Origin: Bacillota bacterium
GTDB taxonomy: Bacteria; Bacillota; Clostridia; Christensenellales; Pumilibacteraceae
Length of the DNA: 44,016 nucleotides
Assembly: GCA_009779975.1 (NCBI GenBank)
Contig: WRAY01000019.1
Location: 1 to 44,016 of the forward strand
Reading direction: 5' to 3'
The notes under the pieces are model-generated. The model saw nothing but the letters and a program-made list of their open reading frames with translations, had not been told where the DNA came from and searched no databases. This document shows, in pieces, positions 16,679-24,363 of the stretch; the first letter of the stretch is position 1; each line of letters begins with the position of its first letter. The position numbers and the translations under genes were made by a program.

Positions 16679-17473
16679 ATGCAAATATTACTAACAGGCT
16701 GCAAGTCAGCACTAATGAAAGAGTGCCAAAATCACTTAAAGCAAAACTATGATATATTAGTCCAAGACGAAAAAAAACTGGACGATTTTGACAAAATCAA
16801 AACACTGTTTCGTGAGAAAAAATTTGACACAGTCATATTTTTTGCTCTCGGGAACAACGCTCTTGAATTTTTTAGGAATGTTCAATATTCAAGCATAATC
16901 AATGGTGTGAAAAAAATTCTTCTAGTCACTAATCCGGAGGACTTTGATTTGTCAAAAAATGTTGTTGAAGCATTTGATGATGATTTCAAAAAACAGATGC
17001 CGACTCAAGAAGGAGGGTTGGAAAAGTATCTTTTGAGTGTTCTTGCTTCAAAAGACAAAATAACAACAGTTTTAAGAGTGTTCGGGCTTTTTGGACAGGG
17101 AGTTGAGGGAGAGTTGTCAAAGGCGCTTTCAAAGGGAAAAAAATCAAGAAAAATTTTCCTTGAATATGACAAAGAGGTCTCTTTAACTTATATTGAAGAT
17201 GCTGTCCGCATTATTGAAGAGTTTATCAAAAATAATGCTGAAAAAGGCTTTTTCAATATTGCTCCGGACTATGTTTCGACATATTCAGAAGTTTTGAAAA
17301 AAGCCAAAAGTTACTTCAAAAAGGAAGGCATAGAAATTGAAGCAACAATAAAAAACCAACCTCATTCAAACACACTAACCGCAAATAATGAAAAACTTAT
17401 CTCGTTTCTTCCCGAAAATTTTAAATTCACCTCACTTGCGGCAGCAGTGAATAAAACTCTAAAAACCTACTAA
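16679..17473 (+). CDS. Degenerate NAD(P)-binding Rossmann / extended-SDR-like protein
   Basis: The 264-aa protein resembles RmlD/epimerase-type extended SDRs. MQILLTGCKSALMKEC occupies the beta1-turn-alpha position, DTVIFFALGNN follows where SDRs have their conserved loop, and TTVLRVFGLFGQG matches the usual LR-x-x-x-x-GPG region. FNIAPDYVSTYSEVLKKA matches the later substrate-binding part. Key residues are missing: the first glycine motif is not GxxGxxG, and the expected YxxxK is only seen as EKYLLSVLASK. Catalysis as a standard reductase is therefore doubtful. TTTGGAGAAAAACC gives a ribosome site. alaS follows after ~47 bp without its own site, so the two may be co-transcribed. Confidence 0.6.
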   Translation: MQILLTGCKSALMKECQNHLKQNYDILVQDEKKLDDFDKIKTLFREKKFDTVIFFALGNNALEFFRNVQYSSIINGVKKILLVTNPEDFDLSKNVVEAFDDDFKKQMPTQEGGLEKYLLSVLASKDKITTVLRVFGLFGQGVEGELSKALSKGKKSRKIFLEYDKEVSLTYIEDAVRIIEEFIKNNAEKGFFNIAPDYVSTYSEVLKKAKSYFKKEGIEIEATIKNQPHSNTLTANNEKLISFLPENFKFTSLAAAVNKTLKTY

Positions 17474-17520
17474 ATTAACAGGTATGGGAATTTATCTCTT
17501 GTCCCTCTAACTCAAATACT

Positions 17521-19293
17521 ATGAACAATCTAACAGCAAAACAACTAAGAAAACTTTGGGGGGAATTTTTTTCCTCAAAAAACCATGCAATAATATCAAG
17601 CGCTTCATTAATTCCGGAAAATGACCCGACAGTATTGTTTACGACTGCGGGGATGCATCCGCTTGTTCCGTATTTGATGGGACAAAAGCACCCGAGAGGA
17701 AAGAGGCTGGCAAATGTTCAAAAGTGCGTGAGAACCGGCGACATTGACGATGTCGGAGATGATAGTCACTGCACATTTTTTGAAATGCTCGGCTCATGGA
17801 GTTTGGGGGATTATTTCAAAGAAGATGCTATAAAATTTAGTTATGAATTTTTAACCGGCAAAAAGTATCTGGGAATTGATAAAAATCAATTGGCTATTTC
17901 GGTTTTTGAAGGCGATAGTGATGCGCCTCGTGATGAAGAGAGTGCAAAAATTTGGCTTGAATGCGGAATCAGCCTTAAACAAATTTACTATCTTCCAAAA
18001 AAGAACAACTGGTGGGGACCTCCGGGTCTAACAGGTCCATGCGGACCTGACACTGAAATGTTCATTATCCGAGGCGAAAAATGTTCTTCTGAATGCTCAC
18101 CGGCATGTGACTGCGGACATTTTCTTGAAATATGGAACGATGTTTTCATGCAGTATAACAAAACATCAGAGGGTAAATTCGAGCCGCTTTCGCAAAAAAA
18201 TGTCGACACAGGAATGGGCTTAGAGCGAACTCTTTGCATAATCCAAGGAAAAAAAAGCGTCTATGAGACGGATGTTTTTGTCCCCATTATGCATGCTGTC
18301 AGCACTTTTGCCGGAGGACATACTCTTGATGATAAGTCAGTTGTCCGCTCTATGCGTATTGTTGCCGACCATATCAGAACAGCAGTTTTTATGATAGGGG
18401 ACGGAGTAATTCCGTCAAATGTTGACCAAGGTTATATTCTTCGCCGCCTTATCCGTCGTGCCTCTCGTTTTGCAAAACAATTGGGTGTTGATTTTTCTAA
18501 CATAAAAGAAATTGCAAAAGTTGTTTTGAAAGTCTACAATGATGACTACTCTGAACTCAAAAATGAAACGCTAATTATAAGTGAAATTGAAAAGGAAGTC
18601 CAAAAGTTTGAAAAAACTTTGACTAAAGGATTAAGCGAGTTTGAGAAATTATGCTCATATTTAGCAGGAGAAACAATAAGCGGCAAAGCAGCGTTCAAAC
18701 TCTATGACACTTATGGTTTCCCGATTGAAATGACACAAGAACTCGCACATGAAAAAGGATTGAAAGTCAACGAAGAAGCATTTCATGCAGCGTTTAGAGA
18801 ACATCAAAAACTCTCCCAAGCGGGTGCTGAACAAAAATTTAAAGGCGGTTTGGCGGATGATGGGGAAACAGTTATCAAACTTCACACTGCAACACATCTT
18901 CTTCATAAAGCACTGAAAGTTGTCCTCAATGACGACACTGTCTCTCAAAAAGGCTCAAACATAACAAGTGAAAGATTAAGGTTTGACTTCAATTTTTCTC
19001 GTCCGATGACGGAAGAAGAGATTAGAAAAACGGAAGATTTAGTTAACGAACAAATTAAAAAAAGCCTCCCTGTCACAAAAAAAGAAATGACAGTTGACGA
19101 GGCGAAGAAACTAGGTGCAGTAGGTCTTTTCAAATACGACGAAAAAGTTCTAGTCTATTTTATTGACGGCTTCTCAACAGAATTCTGCGGAGGTCCTCAT
19201 GTTCAAAACACATCTGAACTAGGAACATTCCGTATTCAAAAAGAACAATCCTCATCAGCAGGAATCCGAAGAATAAAAGCAATTTTAGAATAG
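17521..19293 (+). CDS. alaS: Alanyl-tRNA synthetase, short form lacking the C-Ala domain
   Basis: It charges tRNA-Ala. It is 590 aa against ~870 for typical bacterial AlaRS. The class II catalytic core starts at residue 1 (LRKLWGEFFSSKNH, FTTAGMHPLVPYLMG, CTFFEMLGSWSLGDYF), and the editing domain is retained with both metal motifs, HTATHLLHKAL and CGGPHVQNTSELG. The protein ends about 25 residues after that Cys motif, so the C-terminal C-Ala domain is absent. The usual GPCGPCSEIH is GPCGPDTEMF here. Four cysteines follow (Cys188, 192, 196, 198; CSSECSPACDCG), suggesting a zinc knuckle. The frame is intact with no degraded C-Ala downstream, so this is not a recent truncation. There is no clear Shine-Dalgarno. 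Confidence 0.93.
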   Translation: MNNLTAKQLRKLWGEFFSSKNHAIISSASLIPENDPTVLFTTAGMHPLVPYLMGQKHPRGKRLANVQKCVRTGDIDDVGDDSHCTFFEMLGSWSLGDYFKEDAIKFSYEFLTGKKYLGIDKNQLAISVFEGDSDAPRDEESAKIWLECGISLKQIYYLPKKNNWWGPPGLTGPCGPDTEMFIIRGEKCSSECSPACDCGHFLEIWNDVFMQYNKTSEGKFEPLSQKNVDTGMGLERTLCIIQGKKSVYETDVFVPIMHAVSTFAGGHTLDDKSVVRSMRIVADHIRTAVFMIGDGVIPSNVDQGYILRRLIRRASRFAKQLGVDFSNIKEIAKVVLKVYNDDYSELKNETLIISEIEKEVQKFEKTLTKGLSEFEKLCSYLAGETISGKAAFKLYDTYGFPIEMTQELAHEKGLKVNEEAFHAAFREHQKLSQAGAEQKFKGGLADDGETVIKLHTATHLLHKALKVVLNDDTVSQKGSNITSERLRFDFNFSRPMTEEEIRKTEDLVNEQIKKSLPVTKKEMTVDEAKKLGAVGLFKYDEKVLVYFIDGFSTEFCGGPHVQNTSELGTFRIQKEQSSSAGIRRIKAILE

Positions 19294-19369
19294 AGTGCCA
19301 TTTGAAAATTTGCAAGCAAAAGTAACGATTTCTAACGATTTTACAATATAATGCAAACAGAATTTTTAC

Positions 19370-19398
19370 TTGCATTTTTTTGTTATTTTGTATATTAT
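19370..19398 (+). promoter_or_regulatory. Promoter for the Spo0A-C-type regulator
   Basis: TTGCAT 19370-19375, 17-bp spacer, TATTAT 19393-19398. ATGCAA upstream forms a short inverted repeat with the -35 (TTGCAT). Confidence 0.6.
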
Positions 19399-19439
19399 AG
19401 TTTAGCCAGAACATTAATTTAAAAACGAAAGAGGACAAC

Positions 19440-19892
19440 ATGAACAGGCAGCACAAAAATTGCGAGATGTCTTTTAATGATGAACATTTGAATTTTGTGG
19501 AAAGCGAAATGAAAAATGTGATGCTTGAATTTGGTTTGTATCCAAATCTTGCAGGCTTTGAACTAATCATAGAAGCAACATTTGTCATGCTGAAATGCGA
19601 CTATAGGCTGAACATAAAAGATGTCTATAGGATTGTTGCCGAGCAAAAAGCAACAAGCGACAATGCAGTTGAAAAATCAATAAGACATGCTATTAAACAT
19701 ATTTCTCGCATGGGACGGCTTGAAAAGATTGAGGAAATATTCGGTTTTAGTTTTATTGATAAAGAAAGTTTCATAACAAACAACCAATTTATTTCCCTGC
19801 TTTATCTGCTCATCAAAAAAAGAGTAAGAGAAAAATGGGGGAATATAATTCCAATGACACTCAAGAGTTTAAACAGTTTTGAAAGAATTTGA
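19440..19892 (+). CDS. Stand-alone Spo0A C-terminal (sigma-dependent activator-like) DNA-binding protein
   Basis: The 150 residues align by eye with the effector domain of Spo0A. LGLYPNLAGFELIIEATFVMLK corresponds to the LGVPAHIKGYxYLREAI start. KDVYRIVAEQKATSDNAVEKS followed by IRHAIKHISRMG is the recognition-helix region (Spo0A: ...SRVERAIRHAIEVAW). TNNQFISLLYLLIKKR matches the final helix. The phosphoacceptor receiver domain is absent; only ~30 residues precede the DNA-binding part. It would bind DNA without phosphorylation control. It stands alone between its own promoter and a strong terminator, next to ahpC. Whether it controls that island is unknown, and I see no Spo0A box (TGTCGAA) in the ahpC promoter. 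Confidence 0.8.
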   Translation: MNRQHKNCEMSFNDEHLNFVESEMKNVMLEFGLYPNLAGFELIIEATFVMLKCDYRLNIKDVYRIVAEQKATSDNAVEKSIRHAIKHISRMGRLEKIEEIFGFSFIDKESFITNNQFISLLYLLIKKRVREKWGNIIPMTLKSLNSFERI

Positions 19893-19920
19893 TTTTTTGA
19901 AAGAAACAATAATAAGAACA

Positions 19921-19966
19921 AAATGCTGATTAATTCATTTGTTGGAATTAATCAGCATTTCTTTTT
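19921..19966 (+). terminator. Intrinsic terminator after the Spo0A-C-type gene
   Basis: AAATGCTGATTAATT (19921-19935) and AATTAATCAGCATTT (19946-19960): a 15-bp perfect stem, 10-base loop, followed by CTTTTT. Confidence 0.93.
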
Positions 19967-20010
19967 AGTAAAAAAACTAAAATTTTTTTGAAAAAAATGC
20001 GTAAAAATAG

Positions 20011-20039
20011 TTGACAGGTGAAAAAAACTGGTGTATACT
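20011..20039 (+). promoter_or_regulatory. Strong promoter for ahpC
   Basis: TTGACA 20011-20016, 17-bp spacer, TATACT 20034-20039. The predicted start falls at the left edge of the palindrome that follows. Confidence 0.85.
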
Positions 20040-20046
20040 AAAAATA

Positions 20047-20071
20047 ATTAATGAAACTAAGTTTCATTAAT
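20047..20071 (+). promoter_or_regulatory. Perfect 12+1+12 palindrome at the ahpC transcription start (operator or 5' hairpin)
   Basis: ATTAATGAAACT (20047-20058), A, AGTTTCATTAAT (20060-20071), a perfect inverted repeat beginning 8 bases after the -10. It could be a repressor site covering +1 or a 5'-end hairpin protecting the mRNA. It does not match the PerR box TTATAATNATTATAA. Confidence 0.7.
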
Positions 20072-20094
20072 AGCATAAAAGGAGACAAAAAATT

Positions 20095-20658
20095 ATGTCA
20101 TTAATAGGAAAAAAAATTGAAGGAATTAAAGCACAAGCATATGAAAACGGAAACTTCAGGGAAGTAACAGACAAAGACTTTGTCGGAAAATGGAGTGTTG
20201 TTGTTTTTTATCCGGCGGATTTCACATTTGTCTGTCCGACAGAATTAGGAGACTTTGCAGATTTGCATAATGATTTCAAAAAAGCAGGTGCAGAAATTTA
20301 TGGAGTTTCAACTGACACTCATTTCACCCATAAAGCATGGGCTGATGTCTCAGAAACTATCAAAAAAGTCAAGTATCCTCTCATTGGCGACCCAACCCAC
20401 AAAATCAGCCGCCTGTTTGAGGTTTTGATTGAAGATGCGGGATTGGCGCTCAGAGGAACATTCATTCTCAACCCAAATGCAGAAATTGTTGCCTATGAAG
20501 TAAATCAACTTGGCATTGGAAGAAGTGCATCTGACACTTTGAGAAAAGTGCAAGCGGCTCAATTCGTTGCAAAAAACGGAGACCAAGTTTGTCCGGCAAA
20601 TTGGAAGCCGGGGGAAAAAACACTAAAACCTGGACTTGACTTGATTGGAAAAATATAA
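20095..20658 (+). CDS. ahpC: Alkyl hydroperoxide reductase C, typical 2-Cys peroxiredoxin
   Basis: It reduces H2O2 and organic peroxides. The 187 aa are exact for AhpC. The peroxidatic Cys47 is in FYPADFTFVCPTE and the resolving Cys166 in GDQVCPANWKPG, so both cysteines of the typical 2-Cys class are present; the C-terminal GLDLIGKI tail is typical. Its likely electron donor is the AhpF-like reductase at 25311, in the same gene island. It has its own promoter and an AAAGGAGA site. It is the first gene of a plus-strand series of oxygen-defence genes. Confidence 0.97.
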   Translation: MSLIGKKIEGIKAQAYENGNFREVTDKDFVGKWSVVVFYPADFTFVCPTELGDFADLHNDFKKAGAEIYGVSTDTHFTHKAWADVSETIKKVKYPLIGDPTHKISRLFEVLIEDAGLALRGTFILNPNAEIVAYEVNQLGIGRSASDTLRKVQAAQFVAKNGDQVCPANWKPGEKTLKPGLDLIGKI

Positions 20659-20778
20659 CCTGTTTGAAACATCAGCGAAAAATGTGTTCGCACTAAAAAC
20701 AATTTTGAAAAAAATCGCTATTAAATCATTAATGATTTCGTGTGAAGAGCATGATGTAATGAAATGATTGTGACAAAA

Positions 20779-20800
20779 GCGTAACTTAACGCAAAGGAGA
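20779..20800 (+). promoter_or_regulatory. Hairpin abutting the Shine-Dalgarno of the PTPS gene
   Basis: GCGT-AACTTA-ACGC (20779-20792) is followed directly by AAAGGAGA (20793-20800). It is one of a set with the same geometry (24334, 24722, 25279, 35403). An upstream AAAAAAATCGCTATTAAA (about 20709) is shared with the ferritin leader. Confidence 0.6.
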
Positions 20801-20807
20801 TTAAAAA

Positions 20808-21302
20808 ATGAAAAAAAACACAGCACGCTCAATAATGACGGTGGATTTTCAATACGCACACCGCTTTATGAATTGGGAGAGGGAGGCAAAGCATCTTCAC
20901 GGACACTCCGGTCTTTTGACCGTTGAGATGGAGAACACGGTCGATGAGAAAACAGGCTTTGCATTTCCTTGTAAAGAAGCACAAAAAATAGCATGGGCGG
21001 AAGTACTTGATAACTTCCACCACGCAACATTATTCCAAGAAGGTGACCCGCTGCTTGAGGCAGTTATTGATACATACAAAAAGAACGGTATTATTAACGA
21101 CCCTAAATTTTGCGTTCCTCTAAAAAAAATAGATCATCCGCTTGCTTGGTCATATCCGGAGTATAGAGTAGTTGTTACCAAAAAAGTTTCAACTTGCGAA
21201 AATCTTTGCGAACTTTTCTATGAACTTTTAAAAGACAAAATGCCAATAAAGAAAATTACTTTCCGTTCATCTGCAATGAATGCAGCGAGTATGGAATTTT
21301 AA
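20808..21302 (+). CDS. 6-pyruvoyl-tetrahydropterin synthase / QueD-family protein, non-canonical active site
   Basis: The 164-aa T-fold protein has the zinc-binding histidines of PTPS/QueD: AHRF near residue 19 and HLHGHSG near 37, plus the TxxExxKPTSENLA-like region as TKKVSTCENLCELF and a final FRSSAMNAASMEF. Family members act in queuosine (6-carboxytetrahydropterin) or pterin/folate routes. In QueD and PTPS the catalytic base is Cys in CxxxHGH, and in PTPS-III it is Glu in ExxxHGH. Here the position is Ala (AKHLHGH), with a Glu one residue earlier. Activity and substrate are therefore uncertain. It sits between ahpC and the superoxide reductase gene, whose start overlaps its 3' context by only 13 bases. 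Confidence 0.75.
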   Translation: MKKNTARSIMTVDFQYAHRFMNWEREAKHLHGHSGLLTVEMENTVDEKTGFAFPCKEAQKIAWAEVLDNFHHATLFQEGDPLLEAVIDTYKKNGIINDPKFCVPLKKIDHPLAWSYPEYRVVVTKKVSTCENLCELFYELLKDKMPIKKITFRSSAMNAASMEF

Positions 21303-21315
21303 AGGGAGAATTATT

Positions 21316-21702
21316 ATGTGCGGAGAACAAAAATTTTTTATATGCAATGTGTGCGGAAATTTAATTGGTCTTATTGAAAACAAAGGTGTGCCTTTAGTTT
21401 GCTGCGGAAAAAACATGACACATCTTGTTCCGAATACTGTTGATGCAAGTTATGAAAAACATTTGCCGGATGTCACTGTTTTAGGTGATAGTGTGATAGT
21501 TAAGGTAGGCAGCACTTTGCATCCAATGACCGAAGAACACAACATACCATTTGTCTATGTGGCGACAGAAAAAGGCGGACAACGCAAATGCTTGAAAGTT
21601 AATGACGAACCTATTGTCAAATTTTCATTTCTTGAAGATAAACCGATAGCAGTTTATGCTTACTGCAACTTGCACGGACTTTGGAAAACAGAAATTGCTT
21701 AA
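21316..21702 (+). CDS. dfx: Desulfoferrodoxin (superoxide reductase, two-iron type)
   Basis: It reduces superoxide to H2O2 without releasing O2, using electrons from rubredoxin. At 128 aa it has all ligands of both iron centres. Centre I is the desulforedoxin-like Cys10, Cys13, Cys29 and Cys30 (ICNVCG, CCGK). Centre II is His49 (EKHLPD), His69 and His75 (LHPMTEEHNI), Cys117 and His120 (CNLHG). The glutamate before the first His (EKH) is the usual EK pair. The start at 21316 (MCGEQ) has GGGAGAA upstream; an in-frame ATG at 21280 lies inside the preceding gene. The stop is followed by a 22-bp perfect hairpin. Confidence 0.97.
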   Translation: MCGEQKFFICNVCGNLIGLIENKGVPLVCCGKNMTHLVPNTVDASYEKHLPDVTVLGDSVIVKVGSTLHPMTEEHNIPFVYVATEKGGQRKCLKVNDEPIVKFSFLEDKPIAVYAYCNLHGLWKTEIA

Positions 21703-21706
21703 AAAT

Positions 21707-21756
21707 AAATTTGATTGAGTTCGCTGCCTGTTTTGGCAGCGAACTCAATCAAATTT
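21707..21756 (+). terminator. 22-bp perfect hairpin after dfx (terminator or processing element)
   Basis: The arms 21707-21728 (AAATTTGATTGAG...GCTGCC) and 21735-21756 are perfect reverse complements around TGTTTT. The T content after the stem is low (AACTAAG), so it may be an mRNA stability or attenuation element rather than a classic terminator. It is 24 bp before the pirin start. Confidence 0.65.
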
Positions 21757-21780
21757 AACTAAGCACCAGAGGAGATTATA

Positions 21781-22482
21781 ATGTTAAGACACATACCCTT
21801 AAAAGAGCTGCACCAATCCAAGCCGATGAAGTGGTTAGAAACAGTTTATCACTTTTCATTTGCAAATTACTATAACTCGAATAATCTTCGTTTCGGAAAC
21901 CTTTGTGTGCTAAACGATGATTTAATAAGCGGGCACTTTGGCTTTAATACCCACCCGCATAAAGATATGGAAATAGTGTCTTATATGGTATCAGGTGCTC
22001 TTACCCATAAAGATTCTTTAGGAAATGAAGGCGTTATAAGACGAGGCGAGGTTCAGTATATGAGTGCCGGACACGGAATTCAGCATTCTGAAATAAATCA
22101 TGGAGATGATACTCTTAGGCTGCTGCAAATATGGATATTGCCTGATGCTGAAGATTTGGAGCCGGACTATGGAGAGCATAAGTTTTTGTGGGATGAGAGA
22201 AAAAACAAACTTTTGCATTTGGTATCTTCAAAAAAAGGTGATGCACCCGTCAAACTTAATCAAGATGTCAATTTATATGCAACCGAATTAGATAAGGGAA
22301 GAAAACTAAATTTTCCTATATCTGAAAACAGACAATGCTATATCGTTCAAATTGAAGGTGCTTCTAAGATAAACGGAATTCAGACAAAAGAACGGGACGC
22401 AATTGAAGCAGTTGAAGAAAATCTGATAATAGAAGCGGTTGATAAGTCTCACTTATTGTTCATAGAAATGGCAAAAGGATAA
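21781..22482 (+). CDS. Pirin-family bicupin protein
   Basis: The 233 aa have the N-terminal pirin cupin. The metal ligands are visible: His in FNTHPHKDMEIVSY (two His), and His/Glu in SAGHGIQHSE. FANYYNSNNLRFGNLCVLNDD matches the pirin fold start. The C-terminal half (KLNQDVNLYATELDKGRK) is the second, non-metal cupin. Bacterial pirins have quercetinase activity or act as redox-linked regulators; which applies here is unknown. AGAGGAG provides the ribosome site. It lies within the oxygen-defence series. Confidence 0.93.
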   Translation: MLRHIPLKELHQSKPMKWLETVYHFSFANYYNSNNLRFGNLCVLNDDLISGHFGFNTHPHKDMEIVSYMVSGALTHKDSLGNEGVIRRGEVQYMSAGHGIQHSEINHGDDTLRLLQIWILPDAEDLEPDYGEHKFLWDERKNKLLHLVSSKKGDAPVKLNQDVNLYATELDKGRKLNFPISENRQCYIVQIEGASKINGIQTKERDAIEAVEENLIIEAVDKSHLLFIEMAKG

Positions 22483-22501
22483 GATAGAAAAGGAGGCTAA
22501 A

Positions 22502-23101
22502 ATGAAAGATTTTTATAGTGCGATAGAAAAAAGGCGTTCTATTCGCATAGTAAGTGATGAAAGTATATTATCTGAAGAAAAACTAAAAGAGACCATAGAG
22601 CATGCAGTAAAGTATTCACCGACTGCTTTTAATGCTCAAGAACAGAGAGTAGTTGTTTTGTTAGAGGGCAGGCATAAGTGGTTTTGGGATTTAGCAATTG
22701 ATACTCTCAGAGCGATTGTGCCTAAAGAAAAGTTTGCTCCGACAGAAGCAAAAATAAACGGACTAAAAAGCGGAAAAGGCACTATTTTAATTTATCAAGA
22801 TACTTCCGTTGTTAAAGGATTGCAAAAAAACTTTCCCATGTATCATGACAATTTTCCGATTTGGGCGCATGAATCCACCGGTATGCTGGAATATGTTCTT
22901 TGGACTGCCCTCGCCTCAGAGGGCTATGGTGTGAGTTTGCATCACTATACCGAATTGATAGAAACTGAAACTGACAGAGAATTGAACATAGACCGAAACT
23001 GGAAGATGGTCGGTCAAATTGTGTTCGGTTCGCCGAGAGAAAAGCCTGACTCAAACAAAGAATTCAAGCCTTTAGAAGATAGGTTGTTATTTTTCAAATA
23101 G
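22502..23101 (+). CDS. Nitroreductase-family FMN oxidoreductase
   Basis: The 199 aa belong to the nitroreductase superfamily. RRSIRIVSDESI (FMN phosphate/ribityl region) opens the protein, SPTAFNAQEQRVVVL follows as the conserved N-Q segment, and EYVLWTALASEGYGVSLHHY with VGQIVFGSPRE form the dimer/FMN region. It reduces nitro compounds or quinones with NAD(P)H in family members; the physiological substrate here is unknown. It follows the pirin gene by 19 bp with a very strong AAAAGGAGG site, and precedes fprA by 9 bp, so pirin, nitroreductase and fprA probably form one transcript. Confidence 0.93.
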   Translation: MKDFYSAIEKRRSIRIVSDESILSEEKLKETIEHAVKYSPTAFNAQEQRVVVLLEGRHKWFWDLAIDTLRAIVPKEKFAPTEAKINGLKSGKGTILIYQDTSVVKGLQKNFPMYHDNFPIWAHESTGMLEYVLWTALASEGYGVSLHHYTELIETETDRELNIDRNWKMVGQIVFGSPREKPDSNKEFKPLEDRLLFFK

Positions 23102-23110
23102 GAGTAATAT

Positions 23111-24313
23111 ATGTATTGTATTAAAAAAATTACAAACGATTTAGTTTGGGTCGGAGCAAATGACAGACGGCTTGCGATGTTTGAAGGTGTCTATAGCGTG
23201 CCTAAGGGAGTTTCATATAACTCATATCTTTTGCTTGATGAAAAAACAGTGTTGTTTGATACTGTTGATAAAGCGGTGCAGCATAGATTTCTTGAAAATG
23301 TTGCAGCGGTGCTTGGAAGCAGAAATTTGGACTATTTTGTTATTCAGCATATGGAGCCTGACCATACCTCGGCAATAATGGAAATCATGAGGATTTATCC
23401 AAAAGTAAAGATTGTGTGCAATGAAAAAACACTAAGCATGATAAAACAATTTTTTGATTTTCATTTGGATGAGAGGGTCCATATTGTCAAAGAAAATGAT
23501 GCTTTAGCAACAGGAAAGCACAAACTTCATTTTTTTATGGCGCCTATGGTGCATTGGCCTGAAGTTATGGTTGTTTATGATTCGATTGATAAAGTGCTTT
23601 TTTCAGCAGATGCTTTCGGTTGTTTCGGTGCGTTAAACGGTGCGATTTTTGCTGATGAGGTTGATTTTCTAAAAGACTATATGGACGAGGCGAGACGCTA
23701 TTATTCTAATATAGTAGGAAAATACGGAGTGCAAGTCAAAAATCTTTTAGAGAAACTATCAGCACATTCGATTAAAATGATATGTCCTTTGCATGGGTTT
23801 GTGTGGCGGAAAGATTTGGATGCGATATTATCAAAATACAAACTTTGGAGTGCCTATGAGCCGGAAGAGTGCGGCGTGATGCTTGCTTATGCTTCTATCT
23901 ACGGAAGCACTGAAAATGCAACCGAGATACTTGCATCGAAACTTCGGGACAATGGAATTAAAACACAAATGTTTGATGTGTCGGTCACTGATGCATCGGA
24001 AATTATATCAGCGGCGTTTAGATGGAGTCATCTTGTATTGGCAAGTCCAACATATAATATGGGGGTTTTTGTGAGTATGGAGGCGTTAATTTCTGATCTT
24101 GCTGCCCATAATATTCAAAACCGCACAATAGGATTGATAGATAATGGGTCATGGGCTAGTGCAAGCGGTGCAAAAATGCGTGAAAGTTTTTCAAAATGCA
24201 AAAATATAAATATATTAAATGAGACGCTTAGTATTAAGTCAAGTTTAAAAGAAGAGCAACTCAAAGAAATTGATTTAATGGCGGAAGTTATTAAAAATAC
24301 TATGTCAAAATAA
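23111..24313 (+). CDS. fprA: A-type flavodiiron protein (O2/NO reductase)
   Basis: It reduces O2 to water (or NO to N2O) with electrons from rubredoxin. At 400 aa it has a metallo-beta-lactamase-like diiron domain and a C-terminal flavodoxin domain. The diiron ligands are complete: His80, Glu82, Asp84 and His85 in QHMEPDHTS; His148 in MVHWPEVM; Asp167 in FSADAFG; His228 in CPLHGFVW. The flavodoxin FMN loop is YASIYGSTENATEI (about 260). It starts 9 bp after the nitroreductase stop with TAGGAG. Its redox partner, rubredoxin, follows 50 bp downstream. Confidence 0.97.
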   Translation: MYCIKKITNDLVWVGANDRRLAMFEGVYSVPKGVSYNSYLLLDEKTVLFDTVDKAVQHRFLENVAAVLGSRNLDYFVIQHMEPDHTSAIMEIMRIYPKVKIVCNEKTLSMIKQFFDFHLDERVHIVKENDALATGKHKLHFFMAPMVHWPEVMVVYDSIDKVLFSADAFGCFGALNGAIFADEVDFLKDYMDEARRYYSNIVGKYGVQVKNLLEKLSAHSIKMICPLHGFVWRKDLDAILSKYKLWSAYEPEECGVMLAYASIYGSTENATEILASKLRDNGIKTQMFDVSVTDASEIISAAFRWSHLVLASPTYNMGVFVSMEALISDLAAHNIQNRTIGLIDNGSWASASGAKMRESFSKCKNINILNETLSIKSSLKEEQLKEIDLMAEVIKNTMSK

Positions 24314-24333
24314 AAAAATTATTTTTACAAAAA

Positions 24334-24356
24334 GTGACCTTGTGTCACAAAAGGAG
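24334..24356 (+). promoter_or_regulatory. Hairpin abutting the rubredoxin Shine-Dalgarno
   Basis: GTGAC-CTTGT-GTCAC (24334-24348) is followed directly by AAAAGGAGG. The position matches the GCGT..ACGC hairpins of the neighbouring genes, with a different but still fully paired stem. Confidence 0.6.
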
Positions 24357-24363
24357 GTTTTAT

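Noticed and set aside
20011-20071. PerR or Fur box at ahpC
   Set aside because: The palindrome ATTAATGAAACT-A-AGTTTCATTAAT does not match the PerR or Fur consensus.
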